From Actinomycetes bacterium (GTDB lineage Bacteria; Actinomycetota; Actinomycetes; Propionibacteriales; Nocardioidaceae), in the NCBI GenBank assembly GCA_023417775.1, contig JAEZEJ010000143.1:1-40014 (forward strand): 40,014 nt of DNA, in the 5' to 3' direction. This document shows, piece by piece, positions 7,914 to 15,044 of the stretch. The notes under the pieces were generated by a model. The model was not told the DNA's origin and did no database searches. It saw only the letters and a list, made by a program, of their open reading frames with translations. The position numbers and the translations under genes were made by a program. The stretch's first letter is position 1. Each line of letters starts with the position of its first letter.

Positions 7914-9011
7914 GTGCGCGCACCGGTCTCCTCGCGCTTCCCGGACTTCCCCTGGGACACGATCCTCGACGCCAAGAAGACGGCCGCCGCACATCCTGGC
8001 GGCATCGTCGACCTCTCGGTCGGCACGCCGGTCGACGACGCGCCGCCGATCGCCCAGGAGGCCCTGCGCTCGGCTTCCAATTCGCCCGGCTATCCGACGG
8101 TCTTCGGTCCCGAGTCGTTGCGTCAGGCCGTGGCGGACTGGCTGGAGCGCCGCTTCTCCATCACCGGGGTGACCCCCGATACCGTGCTGCCGACCGTCGG
8201 GTCGAAGGAGCTCATCGGCAATCTGCCGATGCAGCTCGGCCTCGGTCCCGGTGACACGGTGGCGTTTCCGAGCCTCGCCTATCCCACCTACGAGGTGGGC
8301 GCCCGCTACGCCGGGTGCACGCCGGTGGCCGCGGACAGCACCGTGGCCTTCGGCCCCGCCGCACCTCAGCTGCTGTACCTGAACTCCCCGGCGAATCCGC
8401 ACGGTCAGGTGCTCGGCGCCGATCATCTGCGCAAGGTGGTCGAGTGGTGCCGTGAACGCGGCACGCTGCTGGTGAGCGATGAGTGCTATCTGGAGTTCGT
8501 GTGGGAGGGCGAGCCGGCGTCGATCCTGCATCCGGAGATCAACGGCGGATCGCTGGACGGTCTGCTCGCGGTCCACTCGCTGTCCAAGCGCTCAAATCTC
8601 GCGGGATATCGCGATGCCTTCGTCGTCGGCGACCGCGCGATCATCGCCGAGCTGCTGGTGCTGCGCAAGCACCTCGGCTTCATCCTGCCGCGGCCGGTGG
8701 CGGCGGCGATGGAGGCGGCCCTCGGCGATGACACGCATGTCGATGAGCAGCGTGAACGCTATGCCGCTCGCCGCTCCGCTCTCCGGGCCGCACTGGAGGG
8801 AGCGGGATTCGAGATCTCGCACTCGGAGGGCTCGCTCTATCTGTGGGCGACGCGTGGCGAACCGTGTCGCGAGACGGTCCGATGGCTGGCCGATCGCGGC
8901 ATCCTCGTCGCCCCGGGCGACTTCTACGGACCGGCGGGGGAGCAGCACGTGCGGGTCGCCTTCACCGCGACCGACGAACGGGTCGCCGCGGCTGCCGAAC
9001 GGCTCGGCTGA
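7914..9011 (+). CDS. dapC: DapC, succinyldiaminopimelate transaminase
   Basis: This 365-residue fold-type I aminotransferase is likely to convert N-succinyl-2-amino-6-ketopimelate to N-succinyl-LL-diaminopimelate in lysine and peptidoglycan synthesis. Lys225 in SLSKRSNLAGYR should form the Schiff base with PLP. NSPANPHG (Asn161) and SDECYLEF (Asp189, Tyr192) contact the cofactor. The assignment over other class I/II aminotransferases rests on the fdxA neighbour and on dapD about 2.4 kb away. The GTG at 7914 lies 7 bases after the fdxA stop, with only a weak GAGG directly before it, so translation may depend on coupling to fdxA. Confidence 0.9.
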   Translation: MRAPVSSRFPDFPWDTILDAKKTAAAHPGGIVDLSVGTPVDDAPPIAQEALRSASNSPGYPTVFGPESLRQAVADWLERRFSITGVTPDTVLPTVGSKELIGNLPMQLGLGPGDTVAFPSLAYPTYEVGARYAGCTPVAADSTVAFGPAAPQLLYLNSPANPHGQVLGADHLRKVVEWCRERGTLLVSDECYLEFVWEGEPASILHPEINGGSLDGLLAVHSLSKRSNLAGYRDAFVVGDRAIIAELLVLRKHLGFILPRPVAAAMEAALGDDTHVDEQRERYAARRSALRAALEGAGFEISHSEGSLYLWATRGEPCRETVRWLADRGILVAPGDFYGPAGEQHVRVAFTATDERVAAAAERLG

Positions 9012-9039
9012 CGCCTCCTGCTGTCGTAGGCTGACGGCC

Positions 9040-9321
9040 ATGGGATCCCTCGCCGTCGCTGTGCTCCTCGTCGGCCTGGCGCTGTTCATCTGGTCCGGGT
9101 TCGAGCGCCACACCCGGCGGGTGGCCGCCATGGACCGCAAGCTGGACGCCATCATCGAGGAGCTCGGCATCGTCGACCGGGTTCATGACCTCACTCGTGT
9201 CCGCGAGCTGGTGCGCGCCGACGACCGGGTGGGGGCCGTCAAGGCCTACCGCGAGGAGACCGGCGCCGGCCTGGTGGAGGCGAAGCAGGCCGTCGATCGG
9301 ATCGCCGCCGAGTCGGAGTGA
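9040..9321 (+). CDS. membrane-anchored protein with ribosomal L7/L12 C-terminal-like domain
   Basis: The 93-residue protein has one N-terminal membrane helix (about residues 3-18), a charged linker (RKLDAIIEEL) and a C-terminal segment (VGAVKAYREETGAGLVEAKQAVDRIA). That segment closely resembles the helix-turn-helix of the L7/L12 C-terminal domain, where the same lysine-rich surface recruits translation factors. It is not rplL, because it lacks the dimerisation region and is membrane-bound. TAGGCT lies 7 bases before the ATG and no ribosome-binding site is seen, so a leaderless transcript is likely. Confidence 0.78.
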   Translation: MGSLAVAVLLVGLALFIWSGFERHTRRVAAMDRKLDAIIEELGIVDRVHDLTRVRELVRADDRVGAVKAYREETGAGLVEAKQAVDRIAAESE

Positions 9322-9363
9322 CATCGCGCTGCGCGAGGTCCCGACCGTGTCTACGGTGGAGCC

Positions 9364-9579
9364 ATGGCACATCTCAGCGACGAGCATCTGAAGGCAGCGC
9401 AGGCCGTGGTCGATCGGGTCGGCGCCTACCAGGAATCCGCCCCCGACCGCGACACGGCGAAGGAGCTTCGCGACGGCATGGCCGAGGCGGGTGTGTCCTT
9501 GGAGGATCAGGACCTCGCCGCTCTGGTCGAGGCGATCGACGACCGCGGTGTGGTCGACGTGGCCGAGGTGCTCGGCTGA
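9364..9579 (+). CDS. small acidic helical hypothetical protein
   Basis: The 71-residue product is acidic and predicted helical (LSDEHLKAAQAVVDRV, DRDTAKELRDGMAEAG, LAALVEAIDDRG), with no Cys, Trp or membrane segment. I do not recognise a family. A -10 candidate TACGGT lies 6 bases before the ATG; the GGAG at 9358 overlaps the same space. It follows the L7/L12-like gene by 42 bases and precedes an ABC-2 exporter, but no functional link is evident. Confidence 0.6.
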   Translation: MAHLSDEHLKAAQAVVDRVGAYQESAPDRDTAKELRDGMAEAGVSLEDQDLAALVEAIDDRGVVDVAEVLG

Positions 9580-9662
9580 GGCGCGCCGCGCCCGCGCGCG
9601 CCGCTCGCCGTTCCGGACGATAGGGTCGATACCGCCCCCGGACGACGACCGAAAGGACGCCC

Positions 9663-10574
9663 ATGGCTGCGCCCGCCGCCGTGACCGTAGACCGACTCAG
9701 CAAGCACTTCGGGCAGGTGAAGGCGGTCGATGACCTCTCCTTCACCGTCCGGCCGGGGGCGGTGACCGGCTTCCTCGGACCGAACGGGGCCGGCAAGACC
9801 ACCACTCTGCGCATGCTGCTGGGTCTGATGCGGCCCACCTCGGGCCGCGCCCTCATCGGCGATCAGACCTACACCCAGCTGCGCAACCCCGCCCAGAGCG
9901 TCGGGGCGACCCTCGAGGCATCGTCCTTCCATCCAGGCCGCTCGGGCCTGGACCATCTGCGGATGTACGCACCCCAGATCGGGGTGCCGGACGCGCGCTG
10001 TGACGAGCTGCTCGAGCTCGTCGGCCTCGCCGAGGCGAAGAAGCGCCGGGTGGGCGGCTATTCGATGGGCATGCGCCAGCGGTTGGCGCTCGCCTATGCG
10101 ATGCTCGGCGACCCCTCGGTCGTCATCCTCGACGAGCCGGCCAATGGCCTCGATCCGCAGGGCATCGCCTGGCTCCGTCAGCTGCTGCGCGCCTTCGCGG
10201 CGGAGGGCAAGACCGTGCTCGTCTCCAGCCACGTGCTGAGCGAGGTGCAGAGCACGGTGGACGATGTCGTCATCGTGGCCAAGGGCCAGCTCGTGCACGA
10301 ATCGAGCCTGGCCGGGCTGCGCGACCTCACGGAGACCACGACCGAGGTGCACACGCCCACCCCCGAGCGGCTGCGCGATCTCGCCCGGCGACGCGAGTGG
10401 AACCTGCATGAGGAGGGTCAGGCGTTGCGCATCCAGGGCGTCGACGAGGCCACGATCGGAGCCGCGGCGTTCGCCGACGGCATCGAGCTGCACCGTCTCG
10501 CCGATGTCGGCGTCGGCCTGGAAGAGGTCTTCCTGAGACTCACCGGAGAGCCGACGCAGGGGGTGCCGGCATGA
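9663..10574 (+). CDS. ABC-2 type exporter ATP-binding protein
   Basis: The 303-residue protein is a DrrA/CcmA-type ATPase. Walker A is GPNGAGKT at residues 39-46, the signature reads YSMGMRQRLALA, and Walker B with the D-loop is VVILDEPANGLDP; a switch histidine follows in VSSHVLSEV. The C-terminal 80 residues are the extension common in antibiotic- and lipid-exporting ABC-2 systems. The leader has TAGGGT at 9621-9626 and AAAGGACG before the ATG. It overlaps its permease gene by four bases. The substrate cannot be told from sequence. Confidence 0.92.
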   Translation: MAAPAAVTVDRLSKHFGQVKAVDDLSFTVRPGAVTGFLGPNGAGKTTTLRMLLGLMRPTSGRALIGDQTYTQLRNPAQSVGATLEASSFHPGRSGLDHLRMYAPQIGVPDARCDELLELVGLAEAKKRRVGGYSMGMRQRLALAYAMLGDPSVVILDEPANGLDPQGIAWLRQLLRAFAAEGKTVLVSSHVLSEVQSTVDDVVIVAKGQLVHESSLAGLRDLTETTTEVHTPTPERLRDLARRREWNLHEEGQALRIQGVDEATIGAAAFADGIELHRLADVGVGLEEVFLRLTGEPTQGVPA

Positions 10575-11395
10575 CCGCCGCGCTGCGCTCGGAGTTCCGC
10601 AAGTTCCTGTCCACCCGGATGTGGTGGATCCTGGCGCTGGGCATGTTCGCCTATCTGGCCTTCATCGGCCTCGTCATGGCGTTCAGCTTCTCCCAGGCCA
10701 GCTCGATGTCCCAGCAGGAGCTGGCTGAGGCGGCCGAGGCCGGGGCGGTCCTGCCGCTCGGCCAGGATGCGGCGAAGATGGCCTATTCGGTCACCAGCCC
10801 GCTCGGCTATGTCTTCCCGCTGATCATCGGCAGCCTGCTGTTCACGAACGAGTTCCGGCACAAGACGATCACGCCGACCCTGCTGGTCGAGCCTCGCCGC
10901 ACGCTGCTCGTGGTCGCCAAGCTGATCGTCGCCGCGGTCTTCGGTGTGGCGATCGGCATCGTCGCCACGGCCGGCACGGTGGCGGGCGCGGCGCCGATCC
11001 TGTCCCTCCTGGGCGATGGCGCCTATCTGGGCTCCGGCGGGGTGATGAAGCTCTTGCTCTGGTCGGTGGTCGTCATGGCGATCTGGACCGTGCTGGGCGT
11101 GTCGATCGGCGGTCTGCTGACCAATCAGGTCGCCGCGATCATCGTCATCATCGGCTTCACCCAGTTCATCGAGCCGATCGCCCGCGTCGTGGCGAGCAGC
11201 GTCGACTGGCTGGAGGGCATCGGCGCCTACCTGCCGGGCGCGGCGGCCGATGCGGTGCTCGGCACCAGCTTCTTCGGCACGATGGCCGAGGGGGACATGT
11301 TGAGCCGGTGGGCCGGCATCCTGGTGCTGGCGATCTACATCGCGGTCTTCGCGGTGGGCTCCCGGCTCATCACCCTGCGCCGCGACATCGGCTGA
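10571..11395 (+). CDS. ABC-2 type exporter permease
   Basis: The 274-residue membrane protein has an N-terminal cytoplasmic stretch (LRSEFRKFLSTRMWW) of the kind that begins ABC-2 permeases. A first helix and an extracellular loop follow, then about five more hydrophobic helices. The EFRHKTITPTLLVEPRR segment matches the coupling region of bacterial ABC-2 permeases. It pairs with the ATPase whose stop it overlaps (ATGA). A 19-bp inverted repeat follows one base after the stop codon. Confidence 0.9.
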   Translation: MTAALRSEFRKFLSTRMWWILALGMFAYLAFIGLVMAFSFSQASSMSQQELAEAAEAGAVLPLGQDAAKMAYSVTSPLGYVFPLIIGSLLFTNEFRHKTITPTLLVEPRRTLLVVAKLIVAAVFGVAIGIVATAGTVAGAAPILSLLGDGAYLGSGGVMKLLLWSVVVMAIWTVLGVSIGGLLTNQVAAIIVIIGFTQFIEPIARVVASSVDWLEGIGAYLPGAAADAVLGTSFFGTMAEGDMLSRWAGILVLAIYIAVFAVGSRLITLRRDIG

Positions 11396-11440
11396 CGTTC
11401 CCGTTGAGTGTGGGAGGTGCCCCCACACTCAACGGGAACG
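11396..11440. terminator. 19-bp perfect inverted repeat between convergent genes
   Basis: Bases 11396-11414 and 11422-11440 pair perfectly around a 7-base loop (aggtgcc). The repeat lies directly after the ABC permease stop and 9 bases from the dapD stop, where a bidirectional terminator is expected. There is no T-run. The loop region contains gggaggtgcccc, also present in inverse at 2858-2869. Confidence 0.75.
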
Positions 11441-11449
11441 GGGGATCGC

Positions 11450-12394
11450 TCAGTTGGCGTGGAGGGCTGAGTTCAGCTCGACGGAGGTGCGTCCTTCGCG
11501 CGGACGGGCCTCGAGGACCCCGGTACGGCTGTCCACGAGGAACAGGATCCCGTTCGATCCGGAGAGGTCGGCACCCTTGACGACCGAGCCGTCGGGCAGC
11601 GTCACCTTGCTGCCGGCCGTGACATAGGTGCCGGCGGCCACGACGCAGTCGTCGCCGAGGGAGATGCCGATACCGGAGTTGGCGCCCAGCAGGCAGCCCT
11701 CGCCCACGCTGATGGTCTCCTTGCCGCCGCCGGAGAGCGTGCCCATGATGGACGCCCCGCCACCGACATCGGAGCCGTCGCCGACGATGACGCCCGCGGA
11801 GATGCGGCCCTCGACCATCGCGGTGCCGAGCGTGCCCGCATTGAAGTTGACGAAGCCCTCGTGCATGACGGTGGTGCCCTCGGCCAGGTGTGCACCGAGG
11901 CGCACCCGGTCGGCATCGCCGATGCGCACCCCGGTGGGCACCACATAGTCGGTCATCCGGGGGAACTTGTCGATACTGGTGACGGTGACGATGTGCCCGG
12001 CCGCGCGGGCGCGGGCCCGGGTGAGCTCGAAACCATCGACCGCGCACGGGCCGAGGTTCGTCCAGACGACATTGGCGAGCAAGCCGAAGATCCCGTCGAG
12101 GTTCTGGCCGTGGGGCTGCACGAGGCGGTGCGACAACAGGTGCAACCGCAGGTAGACGTCGTAGGCGTCGTGCGGCGCGGCCTGCAGGTCGTCGATCTGG
12201 GTGAAGACGACCGCGCGGGTGACCTGACGGATGTCGTCGTCACCGGCGGCGCGGGTGAGGTCCTCGGGCTCGCTGAGCGTGTCCGAGGCCTCGCCGAGCT
12301 GGGGCTCGGGGTACCAGACATCGAGGACGGTGCCGTCGGGGGTCACGGTGGCGAGGCCGTAGCCGAATGCGCCGGGGTGCTCAGGAGTCGTCAT
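11450..12394 (-). CDS. dapD: DapD, tetrahydrodipicolinate N-succinyltransferase
   Basis: The 314-residue enzyme transfers succinyl from succinyl-CoA to tetrahydrodipicolinate in the succinylase route to meso-diaminopimelate and lysine. Its length and sequence fit the actinobacterial DapD class (about 317 residues). After an N-terminal domain of about 160 residues comes a left-handed beta-helix of hexapeptide repeats (VRIGDADRVRLGAHLAEGT, NFNAGTLG, VGDGSDVGGGASIMGTLSGGG, LLGANSGIGISLGDD). The ATG at 12394 is chosen because TAGATT (12402-12407) lies 7 bases upstream, a leaderless arrangement; TTG and GTG codons just before it are less likely. The inverted repeat at 12426-12482 covers the expected -35 region. 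Confidence 0.94.
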   Translation of the reverse strand: MTTPEHPGAFGYGLATVTPDGTVLDVWYPEPQLGEASDTLSEPEDLTRAAGDDDIRQVTRAVVFTQIDDLQAAPHDAYDVYLRLHLLSHRLVQPHGQNLDGIFGLLANVVWTNLGPCAVDGFELTRARARAAGHIVTVTSIDKFPRMTDYVVPTGVRIGDADRVRLGAHLAEGTTVMHEGFVNFNAGTLGTAMVEGRISAGVIVGDGSDVGGGASIMGTLSGGGKETISVGEGCLLGANSGIGISLGDDCVVAAGTYVTAGSKVTLPDGSVVKGADLSGSNGILFLVDSRTGVLEARPREGRTSVELNSALHAN

Positions 12395-12425
12395 GGCCAC
12401 CAATCTAGCGGTCCGTCCGGTGCAC

Positions 12426-12482
12426 GTTTTGCCGGGTTCTAGCCCCTGGGAGGCGTCGGAAAGGGCCAGAACCCGGCAAAAC
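12426..12482. promoter_or_regulatory. 20-bp inverted repeat between trmL and dapD
   Basis: Arms 12426-12445 and 12463-12482 are complementary over 20 bases with one G-T pair, around a 17-base loop. On the minus strand it follows the trmL stop by 8 bases and ends about 31 bases before the dapD start. It may terminate trmL transcription. Its last bases sit where the -35 of dapD would be, so it may instead, or also, be an operator. The outer ends are AT-rich (gtttt...aaaac), giving a U-run on either strand. Confidence 0.65.
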
Positions 12483-12490
12483 TCGGGATA

Positions 12491-12952
12491 TCAGACGGCG
12501 CCAGCGAATCCGTGCTGGCGCCACGCCTCGTAGACGGCGATCGAGGCACAGTTGGCGAGGTTCATGGAGCGCCGCGAGGCCAGCATCGGGAGCCGGAGCT
12601 GGTCGGTGACACGCGGATCGGCCAGCACCTCCTCGGGGAGTCCCGTGGGCTCGGGGCCGAAGAGCAGAACGTCACCGGGCACATAGGAGATGTCCGTGTA
12701 ACGGGTGGCGGCCTGGGTGGTGAAGGCGAAGAGTCGTGCGGGGAGCAGTTCGTCGAGGGCGGCATCGAGGGTCTCGTGCACGGTCACGACGGCGAGGTCG
12801 TGATAGTCCAGGCCCGCCCGCTTGACCTTGGTGTCCTCGAAGTCGAACAGCGGGTCGACGAGATGCAGGTGGGAGCCCGTCGCGGCGGCGAGCCGGATGG
12901 CATTGCCGGTGTTGCCCGCGATGCGTGGCTCGAAGAAGAGGATGGGGAACAC
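12491..12952 (-). CDS. trmL: TrmL-like tRNA (cytidine/uridine-34 2'-O)-methyltransferase
   Basis: The 153-residue protein is a minimal SPOUT methyltransferase. TrmL methylates the 2'-OH of the wobble base in tRNA-Leu using S-adenosylmethionine. Motifs seen are EPRIAGNTGNAIRLAA at the N-terminus, LLFGPEPTGLPEEV for the knot, and LPMLASRRSMNLANCASIAVYEAWRQ at the C-terminus. The canonical S-L-N is S-M-N here. It starts with GTG at 12952. TAGGCT (12959-12964) is 6 bases upstream and includes the TAG stop of the preceding gene, so it may have its own leaderless promoter. A tRNA-Leu gene lies 1.2 kb away. Confidence 0.9.
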   Translation of the reverse strand: MFPILFFEPRIAGNTGNAIRLAAATGSHLHLVDPLFDFEDTKVKRAGLDYHDLAVVTVHETLDAALDELLPARLFAFTTQAATRYTDISYVPGDVLLFGPEPTGLPEEVLADPRVTDQLRLPMLASRRSMNLANCASIAVYEAWRQHGFAGAV

Positions 12953-12961
12953 CCCGGCAGC

Positions 12962-13426
12962 CTACTGGTCGGCGGAGCCGAGCAGCTCGATCCGTCGGGG
13001 CAGGACCTGTCGCTCCCATTCGGCATAGGCGAGCAATGCGGCGTAGGACGTCAGGGGCACCCAGAAGATCGCGGAGTCGTAGATCGCCAAGATGGTGATC
13101 AGCGCGAGGACGCCGGCAGCGAAGAACCGGTCGACCCAGTTGTCGTCGGCATCGCGGCGGTGGCGTCGCCGAGCCGCGAGGAGGGCGCTACGACGGACGG
13201 CCGGATCGGTAGGGATCGGACCTCGGTTGACCGCTCTGCGGCCGCGCCGTCCCCACCGGGCGAGCAAGAGGAGCACCCCGCAGAGCCAACCACCGAGGAC
13301 GGACGATCCGAGCAGCGAGAGGAAGTCGTCGTCTCGCCCGAGTACCCGGTGTATGCCGACGACCCAGACGACGAGGACAACCGCTGTGAGCGCCCCGGCC
13401 AGGGCCCTTCGTGTCGGTCGGCGCAT
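12962..13426 (-). CDS. membrane protein, paralogue A of a tandem pair
   Basis: The 154-residue protein has two N-terminal hydrophobic helices (ALAGALTAVVLVVWVVGI and a second near residues 37-60). A basic cytoplasmic segment follows with PIPTDPAVRRSALLAARRRHRRDADDNW, then a helical pair (FFAAGVLALITILAIYDSAIFWVPL) and a fixed tail AYAEWERQVLPRRIELLGS. The tail and the PTDP-R-ALLAARRR motif are shared with the next gene upstream, 13512-14027, so they are tandem duplicates. I do not recognise a characterised family. A clear leaderless promoter precedes the ATG. Confidence 0.8.
   Translation of the reverse strand: MRRPTRRALAGALTAVVLVVWVVGIHRVLGRDDDFLSLLGSSVLGGWLCGVLLLLARWGRRGRRAVNRGPIPTDPAVRRSALLAARRRHRRDADDNWVDRFFAAGVLALITILAIYDSAIFWVPLTSYAALLAYAEWERQVLPRRIELLGSADQ
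12977..13040. repeat. exact 64-bp direct repeat, copy 1
   Basis: These 64 bases are identical to 13518-13581 and encode the last 21 residues of paralogue A. The rest of the two genes has diverged, so perfect identity at synonymous sites points to recent gene conversion or strong local constraint. Confidence 0.9.
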
Positions 13427-13432
13427 GACCCG

Positions 13433-13461
13433 ATCCTAGGGCAATCGGCGCATTCCGTCCG
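13433..13461 (-). promoter_or_regulatory. leaderless promoter of paralogue A
   Basis: On the minus strand a -35 CGGACG (13456-13461) and a -10 TAGGAT (13433-13438) are separated by 17 bases. The -10 ends 6 bases before the ATG at 13426, so transcription should start at or next to the start codon. Confidence 0.7.
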
Positions 13462-13511
13462 GTTGAGGATTCTCCCGGGCCGAGGCGCGGTGGCGATGGA
13501 GATCGAGCTGC

Positions 13512-14027
13512 TCAGCTGCCGAGCAGCTCGATCCGTCGGGGCAGGACCTGTCGCTCCCATTCGGCATAGGCGAGCAATGCGATCCAGAAGGGCGTAGCGA
13601 TCCAGAACAGTGGATCGTCCTCGATGGCGGTGATCACCGTGAGGATGAGAAGGATGCCGACGGAGATGCGGGAGAACCAGGTGCCATGGCCGCCGTACCA
13701 CCGCAGGCGGCGCCGCGCGGCCGCCAGAGCAGCCTCGCGGATGATGGGATCGGTGGGAACGGGGCCGTAGGCGACGGCCTTCGTCGCGCGGCGCCGTTGC
13801 CGGAAGGTGAGTTCATCGGCGCCGTCGTCCTCCTGGCCCCGGAGCATCGGCCGCAGGAACAGGAACCCGAACAGCACGCCGAAGACGATGCCGGAGAAGA
13901 CCCCGGAGATGGCGGATCGTGTCGCCGCCTGACCCTCGATGAGGCTGAAGTAGCCTGCCATGAAGGCAGCGAAGAGGACGCCGGCGAGTACGGATGCCAT
14001 GAGGCTTCGGCGTGTCGACCAGCGCAT
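13512..14027 (-). CDS. membrane protein, paralogue B of a tandem pair
   Basis: The 171-residue protein has the same plan as paralogue A: two N-terminal helices (SLMASVLAGVLFAAFMAGYF and AISGVFSGIVFGVLFGFLF), a charged segment with QRRRATKAVAYGPVPTDPIIREAALAAARRR, two further hydrophobic stretches, and the shared tail AYAEWERQVLPRRIELLGS. B has an acidic insertion (GQEDDGADE) that A lacks. Start codon context and promoter are also near-identical to A. Function unknown. The tRNA-Leu gene lies 118 bases upstream on the same strand. Confidence 0.8.
   Translation of the reverse strand: MRWSTRRSLMASVLAGVLFAAFMAGYFSLIEGQAATRSAISGVFSGIVFGVLFGFLFLRPMLRGQEDDGADELTFRQRRRATKAVAYGPVPTDPIIREAALAAARRRLRWYGGHGTWFSRISVGILLILTVITAIEDDPLFWIATPFWIALLAYAEWERQVLPRRIELLGS
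13518..13581. repeat. exact 64-bp direct repeat, copy 2
   Basis: Identical to 12977-13040; it encodes the last 21 residues of paralogue B. The flanking bases differ (a versus t on the left, g versus a on the right), which sets the limits of the repeat. Confidence 0.9.
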
Positions 14028-14033
14028 GCCTCG

Positions 14034-14062
14034 ACCCTAGGGCAATCGGCGGATGGTGTCCG
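14034..14062 (-). promoter_or_regulatory. leaderless promoter of paralogue B
   Basis: On the minus strand a -35 CGGACA (14057-14062) and a -10 TAGGGT (14034-14039) lie 17 bases apart, and the -10 ends 6 bases before the ATG at 14027. The -35, spacer end and -10 match those of paralogue A almost base for base. Confidence 0.72.
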
Positions 14063-14144
14063 GTTAGTGCGACAGCTCCGGAACGGCGGTACGTCATCAA
14101 CGTTATCGCTCCGCGATGAGGTTGACGGTCTACCGCCGCTCGGG

Positions 14145-14226
14145 TGCCGGTGACAGGACTCGAACCTGCACGTCCTCAGACACAGGAACCTAAATCCTGC
14201 GTGTCTACCAGTTCCACCACACCGGC
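14145..14226 (-). tRNA. tRNA-Leu (UAG anticodon)
   Basis: The minus strand folds into a class II tRNA. The 7-bp acceptor stem pairs GCCGGTG with CACCGGC and leaves discriminator A. The D-arm has TGGTAGAC. The anticodon stem is CAGGA/TCCTG with loop TTTAGGT, so the anticodon is UAG. A long variable arm and a T-arm with GGTTCGAGTCC follow. The 3' CCA is not encoded (ACCC follows). It reads CUA and other CUN codons. Confidence 0.95.
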
Positions 14227-14235
14227 CCGGACCCC

Positions 14236-14241
14236 AGCGTA
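14236..14241 (-). promoter_or_regulatory. candidate -10 box of tRNA-Leu
   Basis: TACGCT on the minus strand ends 9 bases before the mature tRNA 5' end, which would give a precursor with almost no leader. The 13 bases TACGCTGGGGTCC are identical to those before the mshB start (2969-2981). No good -35 is seen. Confidence 0.45.
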
Positions 14242-14272
14242 GTCGAGCTCGGGGGAGGGAGGTGCGGACCGG

Positions 14273-14746
14273 TCAGTCGGTGAGGCCGAGGTCGCGGCGG
14301 AGCTTGGCGACGTGGCCGGTGGCCTTGACGTTGTACTGCGCGAGCTCGATCGCTCCGTCGGCGTCGATGACGAAGGTCGACCGGATGACGCCCTCGACGA
14401 TCTTGCCGTAGAGCTTCTTCTCGCCGAAGGCGCCGTACTCGGTCAGCACCGCCTTGTCCGGATCGGAGAGCAGGGTGATCGTCAAGCCGTCGCGCTCGCG
14501 GAACTTCGCCAGCTTCTCGGGCTTGTCCGGGGAGATGCCCAGCACCTCGAAGCCCTCGGAGCGCAGGCGGTCGATGGAGTCGCTGAAGTCGCAGGCCTGC
14601 TTGGTGCAGCCGGGAGTCATGGCGGCGGGGTAGAAGTACACGATCACGCGCCGGCCGCGCAGGGACGACAGCGTGACCTCCTCACCGGTGTCGGACGGGA
14701 GGGTGAAGTCGGGTGCGGTGTCACCGGGCTGCAGGCGAGTGCTCAT
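14273..14746 (-). CDS. bcp: Bcp/PrxQ-type thioredoxin-dependent peroxiredoxin
   Basis: The 157-residue protein reduces hydrogen peroxide and organic hydroperoxides. The peroxidatic cysteine is Cys47 in TPGCTKQACDF and the resolving cysteine is Cys52, the C-x4-C spacing of the Bcp/PrxQ alpha-helical class. Other family blocks are GDTAPDFTLP, YFYPAAMTPGC and VLGISPDKPEKLAKF. ATG 14746 is preferred over the GTG two codons earlier because of AGGA at suitable distance. Its start lies 17 bases from that of the divergent DUF3618 gene, so they share a very short promoter region. Confidence 0.93.
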   Translation of the reverse strand: MSTRLQPGDTAPDFTLPSDTGEEVTLSSLRGRRVIVYFYPAAMTPGCTKQACDFSDSIDRLRSEGFEVLGISPDKPEKLAKFRERDGLTITLLSDPDKAVLTEYGAFGEKKLYGKIVEGVIRSTFVIDADGAIELAQYNVKATGHVAKLRRDLGLTD

Positions 14747-14763
14747 GGGCACTATCCTGACTC

Positions 14764-15042
14764 ATGACTGATGGACCGAACGAGAGGCATGACGTGTCCG
14801 AGGCCAGCCCCGACCAGCTCGTCGACGAGATCGAGGACATCCGGATCCGACTCGCCGGCACGATCGACGAACTCGTCGACCGGTCCAACCCCAAGAATGT
14901 GGCGCGACGTCAGCTCGCGAAGCTCAAGGGCCATTTCGTGACCCCCGAGGGATCGGTGCGGGTCGAGAACGTGGTGCCGGTCGTGGCGATCACCGTCGCC
15001 GTCGTCGGCGGCATCGTCGTCGTGCGGCGATTGCTGAGCTGA
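14764..15042 (+). CDS. DUF3618 domain membrane protein
   Basis: The 92-residue protein has the DUF3618 helix (DQLVDEIEDIRIRLAGTIDELVDRSNPKNVARRQ) followed by a single C-terminal membrane helix (VVPVVAITVAVVGGIVVV). These proteins are found in actinobacteria near GroES-like and Bcp genes, as here; their role is unknown. The -10 candidate TATCCT (14753-14758) ends 5 bases before the ATG and there is no ribosome-binding site, so the message is probably leaderless. The GroES-like gene starts 2 bases after the stop. Confidence 0.85.
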   Translation: MTDGPNERHDVSEASPDQLVDEIEDIRIRLAGTIDELVDRSNPKNVARRQLAKLKGHFVTPEGSVRVENVVPVVAITVAVVGGIVVVRRLLS

Positions 15043-15044
15043 CG

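Noticed and set aside
12977..13581. Direct repeats considered as a CRISPR or integration site
   Set aside because: There are only two copies, 541 bases apart, both coding and in the same frame; no spacers, cas genes or integrase are present.
14145..14226. tRNA-Leu as an attachment site for an integrated element
   Set aside because: No integrase gene and no second copy of the tRNA 3' end were seen in the window, and flanking genes are ordinary chromosomal ones.
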